Assembly: GCA_950295325.1 (NCBI GenBank) | Contig: OX485803.1 | Span: 62,573,554-62,637,553, forward strand | Length of the DNA: 64,000 nt | Direction of reading: 5' to 3' | Source: Polytrichum commune | Lineage: Eukaryota; Streptophyta; Polytrichopsida; Polytrichales; Polytrichaceae | Shown here: positions 34,625 to 45,400 of the stretch, one piece after another | How positions within the stretch are numbered: position 1 is the first letter of the stretch | How the letters are laid out: each line of letters begins with the position of its first letter | The notes under the pieces: model-generated | What the model was told of the DNA's origin: nothing | What the model saw: only the letters and a program-made list of their open reading frames with translations | The model's database searches: none | Translations under genes and position numbers: made by a program

Positions 34625-35596
34625 TGTCGCGCACCTCTCCATGAGGAGTGCCCGAAACACCATGGGCACAAGGGGGACCCCGGAGTGACACCCGGGACTT
34701 GTGGCGCCGTTGGTGAGAGGGCCCAAGTGATCCTAGTGTGGGTGAGGTCCCCGGGCGTTGGGAACGCCTCCCACCCACGAAGACTAGGAGGCACAAGGGT
34801 AAGGCCATGAGCTATGCGTAGCTCATGGCGTGGTGATTCTAGAATGCTCAAGAACACCTCAATCCGAGGTGTGAGCTAGGAGTTATGGCCATTTGAGTGG
34901 GGCGCTGTCCCAGGACAGCGCCCTGCTACAGCAGTGCCTGGGAGTGATTCCCGGGACTGCCAAGGTTCAAACAGGCATAACTTCCTCACCACTTGCCCGA
35001 ATGGGGCAAGTGAGGAGTCCATCGGCATCTACGTGAAGCGTACATGAAGATGGAGTGGTTGGTTGCTGGAATCAGACATCATACAAGGAAGTTATGATGG
35101 TCTGAAGCTGCTGGGGGCTTCTACGCCCAGCGGCTAAGGGAAAATGTCCACTTGGCCCCAACTCTTGGTAGAGAGACAAGAGGTTGGTTGACGGTGGGGT
35201 AGGGGCCCCGCGTGAAGTCCTAGAGGCTTATATGGGTGAGGTGGTGTGGCCTCACCCACCCGAGGCCGAACGGCAAGGCCTCCATGGGCATTGGCCCATT
35301 GTGAGGCCATAGTTGCCTAGTATGGTTCGGGTTGTTGTAGTGTTGCTCCGGCAACGCGATGATCAACATAGGATTGGACTTCCATGGATGGAAGTCCACA
35401 TTGGGGAAATGGGTTACCGATTAAGGGGTGAGTCCCGAAAGCAAAGTAGGAGGGTTGGTTCCCTCCTATGAACTATTGGTCCGGGGTAAGAGGAGCTATC
35501 CATTAGCATGGCGGAATGCGAAGGGTTAGCGCTTGTAACCTTTGCTAGAAACGAAAATTGGCAAGATTATTAAGGGACCTAGCAAGGGTTGCGACA
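34625..35596 (+). repeat. 5' LTR of copy 5 (972 bp)
   Basis: TGTCGCGCAC to TTGCGACA. A TATA-like CTTATATGGG is at about 35227-35236. The 22-bp palindrome here carries one mismatch (half-site GGCGCTGTCCC against AGGACAGCGCC, 34902-34923). Confidence 0.92.
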
Positions 35597-35598
35597 CT

Positions 35599-35610
35599 TG
35601 GTATCAGAGC
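35599..35610 (+). promoter_or_regulatory. primer binding site of copy 5
   Basis: TGGTATCAGAGC, complementary to initiator-Met tRNA, two bases after the 5' LTR. Confidence 0.9.
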
Positions 35611-36560
35611 AGGGTTCCAATATTTGAGCTAGCACTTTGAGGGAAGCATAGCTATCATATAAGCGGGTTATGATGGTGACCCGGGGTTTCCAAAAGGTTG
35701 TAAGGCTCAAATTGGAACAAAGATCATGTGCAAGTGGATTTTGACCATACCATTGGTTCTAATGACAATGGTGGGCATGAGGGTGGATTTGGTAAGGAAA
35801 ATGGAGGAGTGCATTGAAAAGGGCTCCCTCAAACCTCAAAAAAACATTTGGGGCCTAGAATACCGAAAGGACCCAAAACCTTGGAGGGCATTAATGTTGG
35901 ATTGAAATTCCAATTCGAAATGCTTGGAAGGTATTGATGTTGGAATGAATTTGGTGCTAATGAGGCACCCGGGGCTTCTTAAGGCCTATGTGCGCTATTC
36001 AAACGCACAAATGAAGGATACACCTAAAACGGACGAGCTTTCTAAGAAATGCATCCTTTTAGGTGGGGTTTTAAAAGCGGGTGGTGGATGCCTTGTTTAA
36101 GTCCCCAAGGCTTCTTGAGGACATGGTGGGGACCATCAAATTTGCAAGAGCATTGAAGCCGATGGTCCTAAAAAGAAGTTTGGCGGCGCATCACCACAAG
36201 TGGCTTTAGCCAAATTAGGTCCCAAAGAAATGAGTGCAAATTGTTTGGTCCATTTTACTTGGGCAAAACATGTTGGTGCCGCGGACGGAATGTTGAAAGG
36301 TGGCTTTATGCTTCTAAAGCAAATCATACTTGTGCCGCGGACGGAATGTTGGGAGGTGGGTTTGTCCTACCAAGGCAATTCATGTTCGTGCCGCGGACGG
36401 AGTGTGGGAAGGTGGCTTGGTGCTACCAAGGCAAAACATGTTTGTTTTGCGGACAAACTATTAGAAATTGGTTTTGTGGCACCAAACCAATTTGTTCCGC
36501 GGACGAAATGTTTAAAGTTGGCTTTACGGACCAAGCCAAGCCAAGTTGCCGAGGACCGAA
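35611..36560 (+). pseudogene. gag-region remnant with 56-bp minisatellite, copy 5
   Basis: 35611-36270 is the decayed gag start region with no intact frame over 100 codons. 36277-36560 is a minisatellite. Units starting at 36277, 36333 and 36389 are exactly 56 bp and begin TGCCGCGGACGGA; two or three diverged units follow. Cysteine-rich ORFs across it result from reading the repeat in shifting frames. Confidence 0.78.
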
Positions 36561-36714
36561 TGTAAGACGATGGCATTGTGGCCAAGGCTAGTAGCCTTAA
36601 GCCAAGGCCAAATCTTTTGTACCTTGAGGCTCAATGAATGGGAGAAATGTCTCATGTGTTGACAAAGAGGCTACCACTCCTTCTTGAGCCCAAAATTCAC
36701 AAGGGAGTTGGGGC

Positions 36715-37400
36715 TTGCCGATTGATAGAGCGGGCAAGCCCACCAAGGTGCGGTTTGGAAAGGTCGAACCGCATGAAACAAAGGAGGCTGCGATGCATGT
36801 AACCTTTCAATGTGGGACATTGGATTTTTGTCAAAATTTCACACCATGTGAAATAGATGAAATGCATGTCATTGTGAAGGTTACCTTCTTTGAAACTCAC
36901 ATGATAGATGTGAGGTGCAAGCCGGTGTGCTTGCCGTGCATTATGATGTGTCATAATGGCAAAGAATTGAGGTTCAAATTAACAAGGACTCCTATGGTAG
37001 GAGGATCCAAGTTGAATTTGATCTTAATGGACCAAATGAAATATGGTAAACATAATGGTCGTGATTCAATTGAAGCAACTCCAAGGAACTCATGGGGAGG
37101 CTAGGAAAGATGGGCCTCCCCCAAACCATACTTGTAGGATGTTGGTGAGATACAAGGATGTATTCACCAATGTGTTGCTAAAAATGTTACCGCCAAGAAG
37201 TGAATTGCAACTTTGCTCAAGAAGAAATTGAGTTCTTGAGGCATGTGGTGACAAAGGAAGTTGGTGGACAAACATGAAGAATTTCAAGGCAATCCAAGAG
37301 GAGAATTGGTCCTTGACTCAAAAAAAAAAGCTTAGGTCATTGGTTGGCCTAGCCAACTACTACCACCACTTCATTCTAGATTTGTTTTAAGGTTGCTAGG
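36715..37400 (+). pseudogene. protease-RT linker with RT core deletion, copy 5
   Basis: 36715-37104 encodes the 129-residue linker (FTPCEIDEMHVIV, CIMMCHNGKELRF). Then MLVRYKDVFTNVL and LPPRSE (37141-37205) mark the RT start. Within about 20 bp follows EIEFLRHVVT, which in intact gypsy elements lies about 150 residues further on, past the YxDD motif. The end of RT (thumb) continues to about 37400 with stops. The catalytic palm is therefore deleted. Confidence 0.78.
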
Positions 37401-37429
37401 GCCTTACTCGACTTATTGAGGAAATGACT

Positions 37430-38215
37430 ATTCCAAGAATGGGATGAGCCTTGTCACCAAGCCCTTGGGAAGCTCAAGAGCAAGTTCCCTTCACAAGATG
37501 TGGTTAAGTTTCCGGGTTTTCATAAGCATTTTGAGGTGCACATGGAGACGAAGGACTTTATCATTGGCGGATGTTGATCCAAGATGAATGCCCATTGCAT
37601 ATGGGAGCATTAAGCTTAAAGGTTGTCAAACCTTGTGCGACCTGTGAAAGAAATGGCTATCCCAAGAGTGGGATGAGCCTTGCCACCAAGTCTTTGAGAA
37701 GCTTAAGAGCAAGTGACCTTCGCCGCCCGTGCTCAAGTTCGCGGAGTTTGACAAACCTTTTGAGTTGCATACGGGGGCGAGTGACTTTACCATTGGCGGA
37801 TGTTGAGGCAAGATGGATGGCCATAGCATATGAGAGCATGAAGCTCGATGGTTGTCCCACCTTGTGCGACTTGTGGAAGAAATGGCTATTCCAAGAGGGG
37901 GATGATGTTTGTCACGAGTCTTTGGGGAGCTTAACACCAAGTTCTCTTCGCCGCCCGTGCTCAAGTTCGCGGAGCTTGACAAACCTTTCGAGGTGCATAG
38001 GGGGGTGAGTGTCTTTGCCAATGGCGGATTGTTGATGTAAGATGGATGGCCATTGCATATGCGAGCATGTAGCTCGATGGTTGTCAAAGAAGACAACCAA
38101 CTCATGACAAAGAACTTCTTCGCCGTAGTGCATTGCTTGAAGATGTGGCAACACTATTTGGGGTCGTACAAAGCAAAGGTCTACATGGACAATGTATCCT
38201 AAAAGAATTTTGACA
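37430..38215 (+). repeat. tandem RT-RNase H connection units and RNase H, copy 5
   Basis: Three units of about 228-230 bp with repeated GAGTGACTTTACCATTGGCG-type RNase H starts near 37550, 37785 and 38010. They lead into the remaining RNase H at 38040-38215. The frames contain stops. Confidence 0.85.
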
Positions 38216-38429
38216 TACAAGCGTAAGTGAACGCCAAGTCATTGCGGTGGCATGATAGTTTGGCGCTTATGAAGGTGGATTTGATCCACAAACCGGACCG
38301 TGGAAATGTGGTGCCGGATGCGCGAAGTAGACCACAAGAGTTCCAAGCAATGAGAACCATCCAAACCTTGTGGCTAATGTGTGCCGGCAAAGGAAACTTG
38401 TGATGCAAGATACGGGAGGGGTAAATTAA

Positions 38430-39463
38430 CTACCCCAAAGCACAAAAGCTTTTAGGTGAGCTTCGCAAGAGCAAGGTGCTCAAAGAAGTTAAGTTGGTGG
38501 ACGGATTGTTCAAGTGCAAACAAAGTCGGATATATGTGCCACAAGGCAAGTTGAGGCTATCGGTTTTGAAGGAGGAATATGATAGTCCTATTGCCGGCCA
38601 TAGAGGAGAAAGAAAAAGCTGCCATAGAATGGTGTCAAAGGGGTACCATTGGCGGTGCATAAAGGAAGATATAGCCCACTTTGTGAAGGCTTGAATCAAA
38701 GTGCCAAGTGAACCGAGCCTCTTACCAAAACCAAGGCGGCTTCTTGCAACCGTTGCCTATCCCGTCGGCGCCATGGCATGGTATGTGCATGGACTTGATC
38801 ACAAGTTTGCCGGAGTCACATGGGTATGATGCCATCTTGTTGATGGTAGAGCGGTTTGCCAAGTGGGCACACATGGTGCCGATTGTGGGAACCGCCACCG
38901 CGTTGGAGACCGCATAGCCTTTTCTCAAAGGATGGTTGAGGCACCACGGGTTGCCAAGAGTGATTGTGTGGGATCAAGATCCAAAGTTCACAAGTGCATT
39001 TTCAATGCATTTCTCTAAGGAGGTCGGAATGAAACTAAGGTTTAGCACGACCTTGCATTCCCAAATGAATGGGAAATCGGAGCGTGTGAATGGAGTCTTG
39101 AAGCAATACTTGAGGAACTTGGTGGGGGCGGACCAAGGAGATTGGGCGGACTATTTGGATCGAGCGGAGTGTAATTGCAATGTAGCCACGCACTTGGCTA
39201 CCAAGGGGTGGTCTTTGGTGGTGGCTTATGGAGTGGATGCGCTCCAACCTATTAACCTAGCTCTCGAGGGGGCACATTCAACACTAGAGTTCAACCAACA
39301 TGGTGAGGACTTGGCCAAGAAGCGTGAACAAGTCTTGGAGATGACCAAGTTGTTGGTGGAGAAAGCCCGAAGGTGCTACGGAGTGCAAGTCAATGCCGGA
39401 AGACGCGAAGTGGAGAATGAGGTGGGCCAAAAGGCGTTGTTGAATGTGAACAACTTCACTTAG
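38430..39463 (+). pseudogene. integrase, copy 5
   Basis: 38476-38694 is the zinc-binding part, 38708-38917 the first Asp region and 38936-39463 the core with VIVWDQDPKF and LHSQMNGKSERVN. All three share one frame, interrupted by single stops between them, so only a few point mutations separate it from an open integrase. Integrases join element cDNA ends to target DNA. Confidence 0.82.
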
Positions 39464-39469
39464 CCGGAA

Positions 39470-39865
39470 GGCCTCACTCCAAAGTTCATGTCCAAAATTG
39501 GAGCTCCGTTTCCCATTGTGGAACAAGTGGTCAAGGACATATATAAGTTGGAATTACCGCCGGAGATCAAAGTGCATGCGACATTTCATGTCTTATTACG
39601 AAAGTCATTTTAGGACGACACCTTATGGCCCGATCACAAGCAAGTGATTAGGCCACCTCCCGACCTTGTGGACGTCATTTGGAACATGAGGTAAGAGGGC
39701 ATCCTCAAGTGTAGGAAGCCCAAGTGAAAAGGAAAGAAAATGTACAAAGGAATACTTGGTGAAATGGTGAGGATACCATGAGAAAGAAACCGCTTGGGTG
39801 GCGGCAAGAGACATGGTCAACACCAATGAATTGGTGAAGCACTTTGAAGAAACTAAGGCTAGACA
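39470..39865 (+). pseudogene. integrase C-terminal region and chromodomain, copy 5
   Basis: After KFMSKIGAPFPIVEQ and a KVHA/PTFHV segment, 39680-39865 encodes in two frames EGILKCRKPK, then KEYLVKW, a TGA stop, then GYHEKETAWVAARDMVN and NELVKHFEE. This is the layout of a chromodomain (aromatic cage residues around YLVKW and the ETAW turn). It places the family among chromoviruses. The frameshift and stops disable it. Confidence 0.75.
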
Positions 39866-40690
39866 TTCCAATAAAAAGAAGCGTAGGCATTGATGAGGAC
39901 ATCAATATCCTTTAGTGGGGGAGAGACTCTAGTAGCAAACATAGCTTCGAGGTTAATTGCTCCACAACATGCACTTGTTCTTTGGCTTGAGGGAATAAAG
40001 TCCAAACTTTAGTGGTGCAAAGAGAAAAGTATGAGATGAGGTCCTAGTCTTGTACTTGTGCTTGGTTAATGGAAGAGGGGGAATAGACATGCCAAACTAG
40101 GTTGGGTAAGCCGACTAATTGGGGCCATGGCTTGGAGGGGCCTTGGATAAAACCAAGAAACTTCTTAGTTGTGGGCTTGTCCGGGCGGGGACAAGGTGAT
40201 GGCGCGTGCTCATAAAAGTGCTACCCGCGAGCTAACGAGAGTTGGCGCATGGGAGTCATGAACCCATGTCTCGAAAGAGCAAAGTGGGAACCGAGTCGGG
40301 CGGGACTTGGCATCACCCCCGTGCGATGGAGGCGTGGCTTAACAATGGAAAGCCATCTCGGAGTTGCAACCGAGACAACTTAGTGGAAGCGTTGAGGTCT
40401 CGCCTAGATGTGTCATGTTAGGCTAGTGGAGCCTAACGGGGGAGGCCCCAAAGGAGGGGCAACCCAAGTGAGTCCCAAAGTAGGTGGGTCTAGTATAGGT
40501 TAGGTCCTTGGATGAGAGATCCAAGGTCGCTAACGGACCACCTAGGAACGACATCTTTGGGACTATGCCAAATTTGAAGATGCATTGTGGGGGTCGCGCC
40601 CTAAGGTAAACACAATGCCGCACCATAGAGGATGGCAACTTGAGAATTGGTGTGCCGACTATGAGTATAGTCGATGAGGGCATCGACTCC

Positions 40691-40706
40691 GTTTGGTGGG
40701 GGTGAG
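40691..40706 (+). promoter_or_regulatory. polypurine tract of copy 5
   Basis: GTTTGGTGGGGGTGAG directly before the 3' LTR, identical to the tract of copy 1. Confidence 0.78.
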
Positions 40707-41399
40707 TGTCGCGCACCTCTCCATGAGGAGTGGCCGAAACACCATGGGCAGAAGGGGGACCCCGGAGTGACACCCGGGACTTGTGGCGCCGTTGGTGAGA
40801 GGGCCCAAGTGATCCTAGTGTGGGTGAGGGCCCCGGGCGTTGGGAACGCCTCCCACCCACAAAGACTAGGAGGCATGAGGGTGAGGCCATAAGCTATGCG
40901 TAGCTCATGGCGTGGTGATTCTAGAATGCTCAAGATCACCTCAATCGGAGGTGTGAGCTAGGAGTTATGGCCATTTGAGTGGGGTGCTGTCCCGGGACAG
41001 CGCCCTGGTACAGCAGTGCCTGGGAGTGATTCCCGGGACTGCCAAGGTTCAAACAGGCATAACTTCCTCAAGACTTGCCCGAATGGGGCAAGCGAGGAGT
41101 CCATCGGCATCTACGTGAAGCGTAGATGAGGATGGAGTGGTTGGTTGTTATGATCAGACATCATACAAGGAAGTTAGGATGGTCTGAAGCTGCTGGGGGC
41201 TTCTAGGCCCAGCGGCTAAGGGGAAATGTCCACTTGGCGCCAACTCTTGGTAGAGAGACAAGAGGTTGGTTGGCGGTGGGGTAGGGGCTCCGTGTAGAGT
41301 CCTAGAGGCTTATATGGGTGAGGTGGTGTGGCCTCACCCACCCAAGGCCGAACGGTAAGGCTTCCATGGGCATTGGCCCATTGTGAGGCCATAGTTGCC
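40707..41399 (+). repeat. 3' LTR of copy 5, truncated (693 bp)
   Basis: Begins TGTCGCGCAC and ends at CATAGTTGCC, after which methyltransferase-gypsy leader sequence follows. About 280 bp of LTR end is missing. Confidence 0.92.
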
Positions 41400-41422
41400 G
41401 GGAAACTCAAGTATGTGAGCGT

Positions 41423-41453
<31 letters not shown>

Positions 41454-41640
41454 TTGGAGAGCGGAAAATTTAGATTTTGTTGGGTAATTTTAGGAGAAGC
41501 AGTGCCTATTTCCGTGGAATTAGAGATAGTTTGAATTCTATATTTGGAAAGGTACCCCCATTCCCGTGGACATAATAACCCAGAATTGTTTGAGAAACCA
41601 ACGGATCCTATAGGCGTGGAAGATTGCATTTGTTGTCAAA
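41400..41640 (-). mobile_element. second fragment of the methyltransferase-gypsy leader
   Basis: Aligns with 14042-14199 (GGGAAACT, a GAGAGCG-type repeat run, AATTTAGATTTTGTTGGG, TTAGAGATAGTTTGAATT) but carries extra 7-bp repeat units and several substitutions. The base pattern that gives the gag ATG in the first copy reads GATT instead of CATT here, so the start is lost. It continues about 60 bp beyond the point where the first copy is cut. It is a separate, diverged copy rather than the other flank of the same one. Confidence 0.72.
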
Positions 41641-42407
41641 CATCTTATAGTATATGTTTTCAAATGTATCATATTAAATTAGGGCTGACGTCACCAAATT
41701 GAAATCAAAATACCATACACAAAATATTTTATTGGTCAACAAAATGTAGCCAACCTCAAGACTTACAAAAATGGGTAGTTAGTTAAAATAACTATATACT
41801 CTAGTTTAGGGCCATCTACACCCTATCTGCCGGGCATGTCCAATATGGGTAAAATGATCCAAAGAACATGCCATAAAACTCCGTCACACCATAACAGCCT
41901 TCCAATTCAGTCCTTAGCTTAGCCAAAGACCTCAAAGACAAATCCCCCAAGTCCAACCTTAGAATCCTCTTGGAAATTTTTGAGGTGACGTGCCGGCTCT
42001 TTGAGAACAACATGAATTTTAATTTAAAAAGTTTGACGAGGTTATGTTCGCGTGCCAAACAAAACTTCCAATTGCTATATAGCAATTGGGATTGGAAGAC
42101 GGCCAATGTGATTAGTGTGCACAACCATAAAATAAACCATCCACACTAATAGAAAGTATGGTCCCCCTATAACTAAGATCTCACACTAAGAGCCGAGAGC
42201 TAGATTGTTTTGTGACTAGAAGTTAAGAGATCCGAACGATGAAGAAAAAATAAAGAATGCAATGCGGGTTGACATATGAATATGAAATAATGGAAAGAAA
42301 GAATGAAACTTGCGCCGGATATCAAAAATAAAACCAACACACAACTTTTATTAAAGCCGGATAACAACAACAAACGGAGTTATAATCTCCAAAACCAAAA
42401 TGATAAA
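41641..42407. other. unassigned region
   Basis: AT-rich sequence with one minus-strand open frame at 41816-42124 (102 codons, SKRILRLDLGDLSLRSL near the middle). It resembles nothing I recognise, has no paired copy in the window and no splice context I can support. Otherwise nothing is seen here. The downstream end of the 13-exon gene begins at 42408. Confidence 0.4.
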
Positions 42408-45400
42408 CTAAGGGCTTGGAGAACATTCCCTATCACTCTCCTCACCCTCATTTGCTTCTAACAAGAAAAGATTTCGTGTTCCACGCGAGAAATGACGAAC
42501 GCGAGGAGGAGATGGGGACTCCGCCTTCGCAAAACAATCCGCCATTGCACTAGCATACGGGGGAAGCTCAAACGGCTTCGGAGGACTTGAAAACATGTCT
42601 CGACGAATGACTGCGACCTCCGCTGGCTCTCTAAACACCCAAGCAAAAGGATTAGAAACATGATGACACTAGAAAATGAGAATTTGAAATAAAAGCAAAC
42701 ATGGCAAAATATAGAAAGCAAACTTACGCACAAAGAAATCCGAATGCCCTCTTGGTCATCTTTTGAGGAGGATCAAAGATAGATGTAGACGGTGCGGCAA
42801 CTGAGCGAGATATACGCGCAGGCTGGGGATCGCGCATGGGGAGTAGGAGTGAATTGAAAATGACGGGGTCACTCTCAAGGGCCACAATATGCCGCTCAAG
42901 GGAGCGACATGCTGTAATCGAACCACCTAAAGCAAAGAGAGGTAAAATGTTAGTATGAAAACTAGTCAAGGAAAAATAATGGAAAATTCAAAGTAAGGAT
43001 GAAGTTGAAAAAGAAGGCGTACCTACACCACACTGCCAGTCCATAATAACATCATTCTTGTCGGTGAGAGTAGCGAGAAGGATGGAAAAAAAACAGGATG
43101 CTTCTCACGGGCACCTCGCCAAGGTACCCCATCACTGCGCATCGTCTGGCTCTTCTCATCGGTGAAGGTATTCAACCATCCATCTCGTTGGAGGTTGTAA
43201 CCATACTCTTGTATGGCCTCCTCCCGCACTCTAAGAACGGAGTTAACACGAACAAGAACTTTGATGTTGAACTTCCGAGTCTGCAACAATGAAAATGAAA
43301 TTGAATTGAAATGAAATGGAATTGAAATTGAATTGAAATTGAAATGATAAGCAATACGGAAGGGGAAGAGAGGGAGACTTGCTTACCACTCCAGAGGGAA
43401 CAACGGGAGATTGGAGGTCTAAATCATTCATTCCAAACCAATCTTCCGCGACGTAGAAGTCATAAGTGTGTGCCCAATCGAAAATACTCCTAGAAACACT
43501 GGCACTCGCACAATGGGCAAGAACAAGGACACCATGATCATAGAGGTTAGATTTCGCAAATGCAAAAAGACACTCATAGTATGATTCATGGAGCTTGTTC
43601 CAAGCAGGAACATCGGTGGAGATGTTCGGCACCGGCAAATTTTCGGGAATGTCGGCGAAGAGCAAATCGAGGCCCTTGTGAGTTGTAGTCGAGGTGTTCA
43701 CACGGGAACGACCTGCCCCAACCTGCAATTGAAACTTCATGAGAAAACAAGAAGGAAAGAAATAAACAAAGCAAAGGAAAAAAAATTGAGAATTGACGAA
43801 GGCAAGTATACAAACCTTGGCAATGAACTCTTGGATGCGGGTATATGCGGGGAGGGGACCTCCGGCAACCTCGGAATCCAGCATTAGTTGAACCATGTCC
43901 ACATTTTCGATGAGGGTAAGCGTGTTAGTGGCATCCGAAGAGGTGGCACTGGTATCCAAGAGAGCGGCCTTCCTCTTGCGAGGCAAAGAGAGGAGAGAAG
44001 TGCCACTATGAGATGGAGTGGCAAGAGATTGTGGATGAAATGCAGATGGAGTAACAGAAGGGGCAAGAGAGGGAGCAACGGAGGGAGCGATAGATGGACT
44101 GTGTGGAAGGGTGGGTGGCTCAACCGGGGTCTTAGAAGCAGACCGAGTGAGAATTTGGGAAGATGCTTGAGTGGCGGTCTTCTTTGCTCTGCCCTTTCTC
44201 CTTGGTGCCTTAGGAGGAGGAGGGGGAAGCTCAACGATGTCAGGGTCCTCCAAGGTAACAATGTTATTATCCAGAGCACTACCCACAAGGCTAGCAAACA
44301 AAGCCTTCTCTTTCCCGGGGACAAATCCTGCAGCACAATCCAAGTACCATCCACCACCCTGCAAGTGCAATTCGGAAAACTTGTTTGTTTGCGCGGTCGT
44401 ATACACGCAGAGGCTAGAAAAAATATTCACCCAGTCCGAGAGGTAGTCCGGCAAGGAAGATGAGGCCAATGCATTCTTCACAACCAATTCTCTCATGATA
44501 TACCTACATGACAAAACAAGAATGTAAGAAAACCAACAAAACGAGCAAGAAATGACATTAAGGAGAGGTGCAAAGTGGAGGATAGATGTATTACCGATAG
44601 GCTACACGCTTGATAGCGAGAGCCTCCTCCTCGAACTCCAAGAGATTATCACCTTTGGCAAATGCGATGTCAGGCTTATCGCCGAGATAAGGCTTGAAGG
44701 CCTTGTCCCAAAGGACAATCCGCCAATGATCAACGTACTCACGAGGGCGCAAGATAGTTTTTGATGCGTCCCAATCAATGTCGACGGAGAGGCTCTCCTC
44801 TAAGGTCTCAATTTCAACCGCGACTTCTTTCTCCAACTGCAGAGAAGGAGATGATTAGATATGAGATAAATGGAATAGAGGAAAATGAAAATGAAGAAGG
44901 CCGAGGAATGGATTTACTTGAGCCCAGAAGGACGCCTTGTGTAGCCAGTCGTCCAAAGCCCTCTCCCTCATAGGCTTGTCGACGGGGAACTTGTTATCTA
45001 ACCTTTCACGAAGGGGGGCGTTCCACCAGTGAAGCCACTTAGCTTTGAACGAAGCTTCGACCGGGCATGTGACAATTTTTTGCAATTTTTCAATTGTCAT
45101 GTCCGTCGAAGAGAACTCATTAAAATGACGGTCAATCTGTGCACAAAATAAAAATGATTTGAGTTCAAAAGAGTAATAGAGTTGAAGAGTGATTTGGATG
45201 AATTGCGTTCAAGAGTGATTTGAGTTCAAAAGAGTACCTCATAAAAGAAATCCTCTCCATTGTCAGGGTGTGCAACGGATATGTACTTCTTAAAAGAACG
45301 GGCCCGAATACTTTTGATTGTCCTCTCCTGGGCCTTGGTCATAACATTCCAAATCTCAGTGGCCGACCTCTCCGCAACGGGTGTGGTCTCACGGTAATGC

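Larger units (their letters stand above)
34625..41399 (+). mobile_element. chromovirus copy 5 (plus strand, 3' LTR truncated)
   Basis: The 5' LTR is 34625-35596, the primer binding site 35599-35610, the polypurine tract 40691-40706 and the 3' LTR 40707-41399, cut about 280 bp before its end. The interior is the clearest example of the family: gag remnant, 56-bp minisatellite, linker, RT core deletion, duplicated RNase H start, integrase and chromodomain. Left flank GGTTG. The right flank is the methyltransferase-gypsy leader at 41400, so no target duplication can be checked. Confidence 0.9.

Noticed and set aside
41400-41580. Right flank of the same methyltransferase-gypsy copy that is cut at 14200
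   Set aside because: It overlaps 14042-14199 with several differences, so it must be a separate copy.
41816-42124. Host exon encoding an SKRILRLDLGDLSLRSL segment
   Set aside because: No convincing splice partners or homology by eye; kept only as an unassigned ORF.
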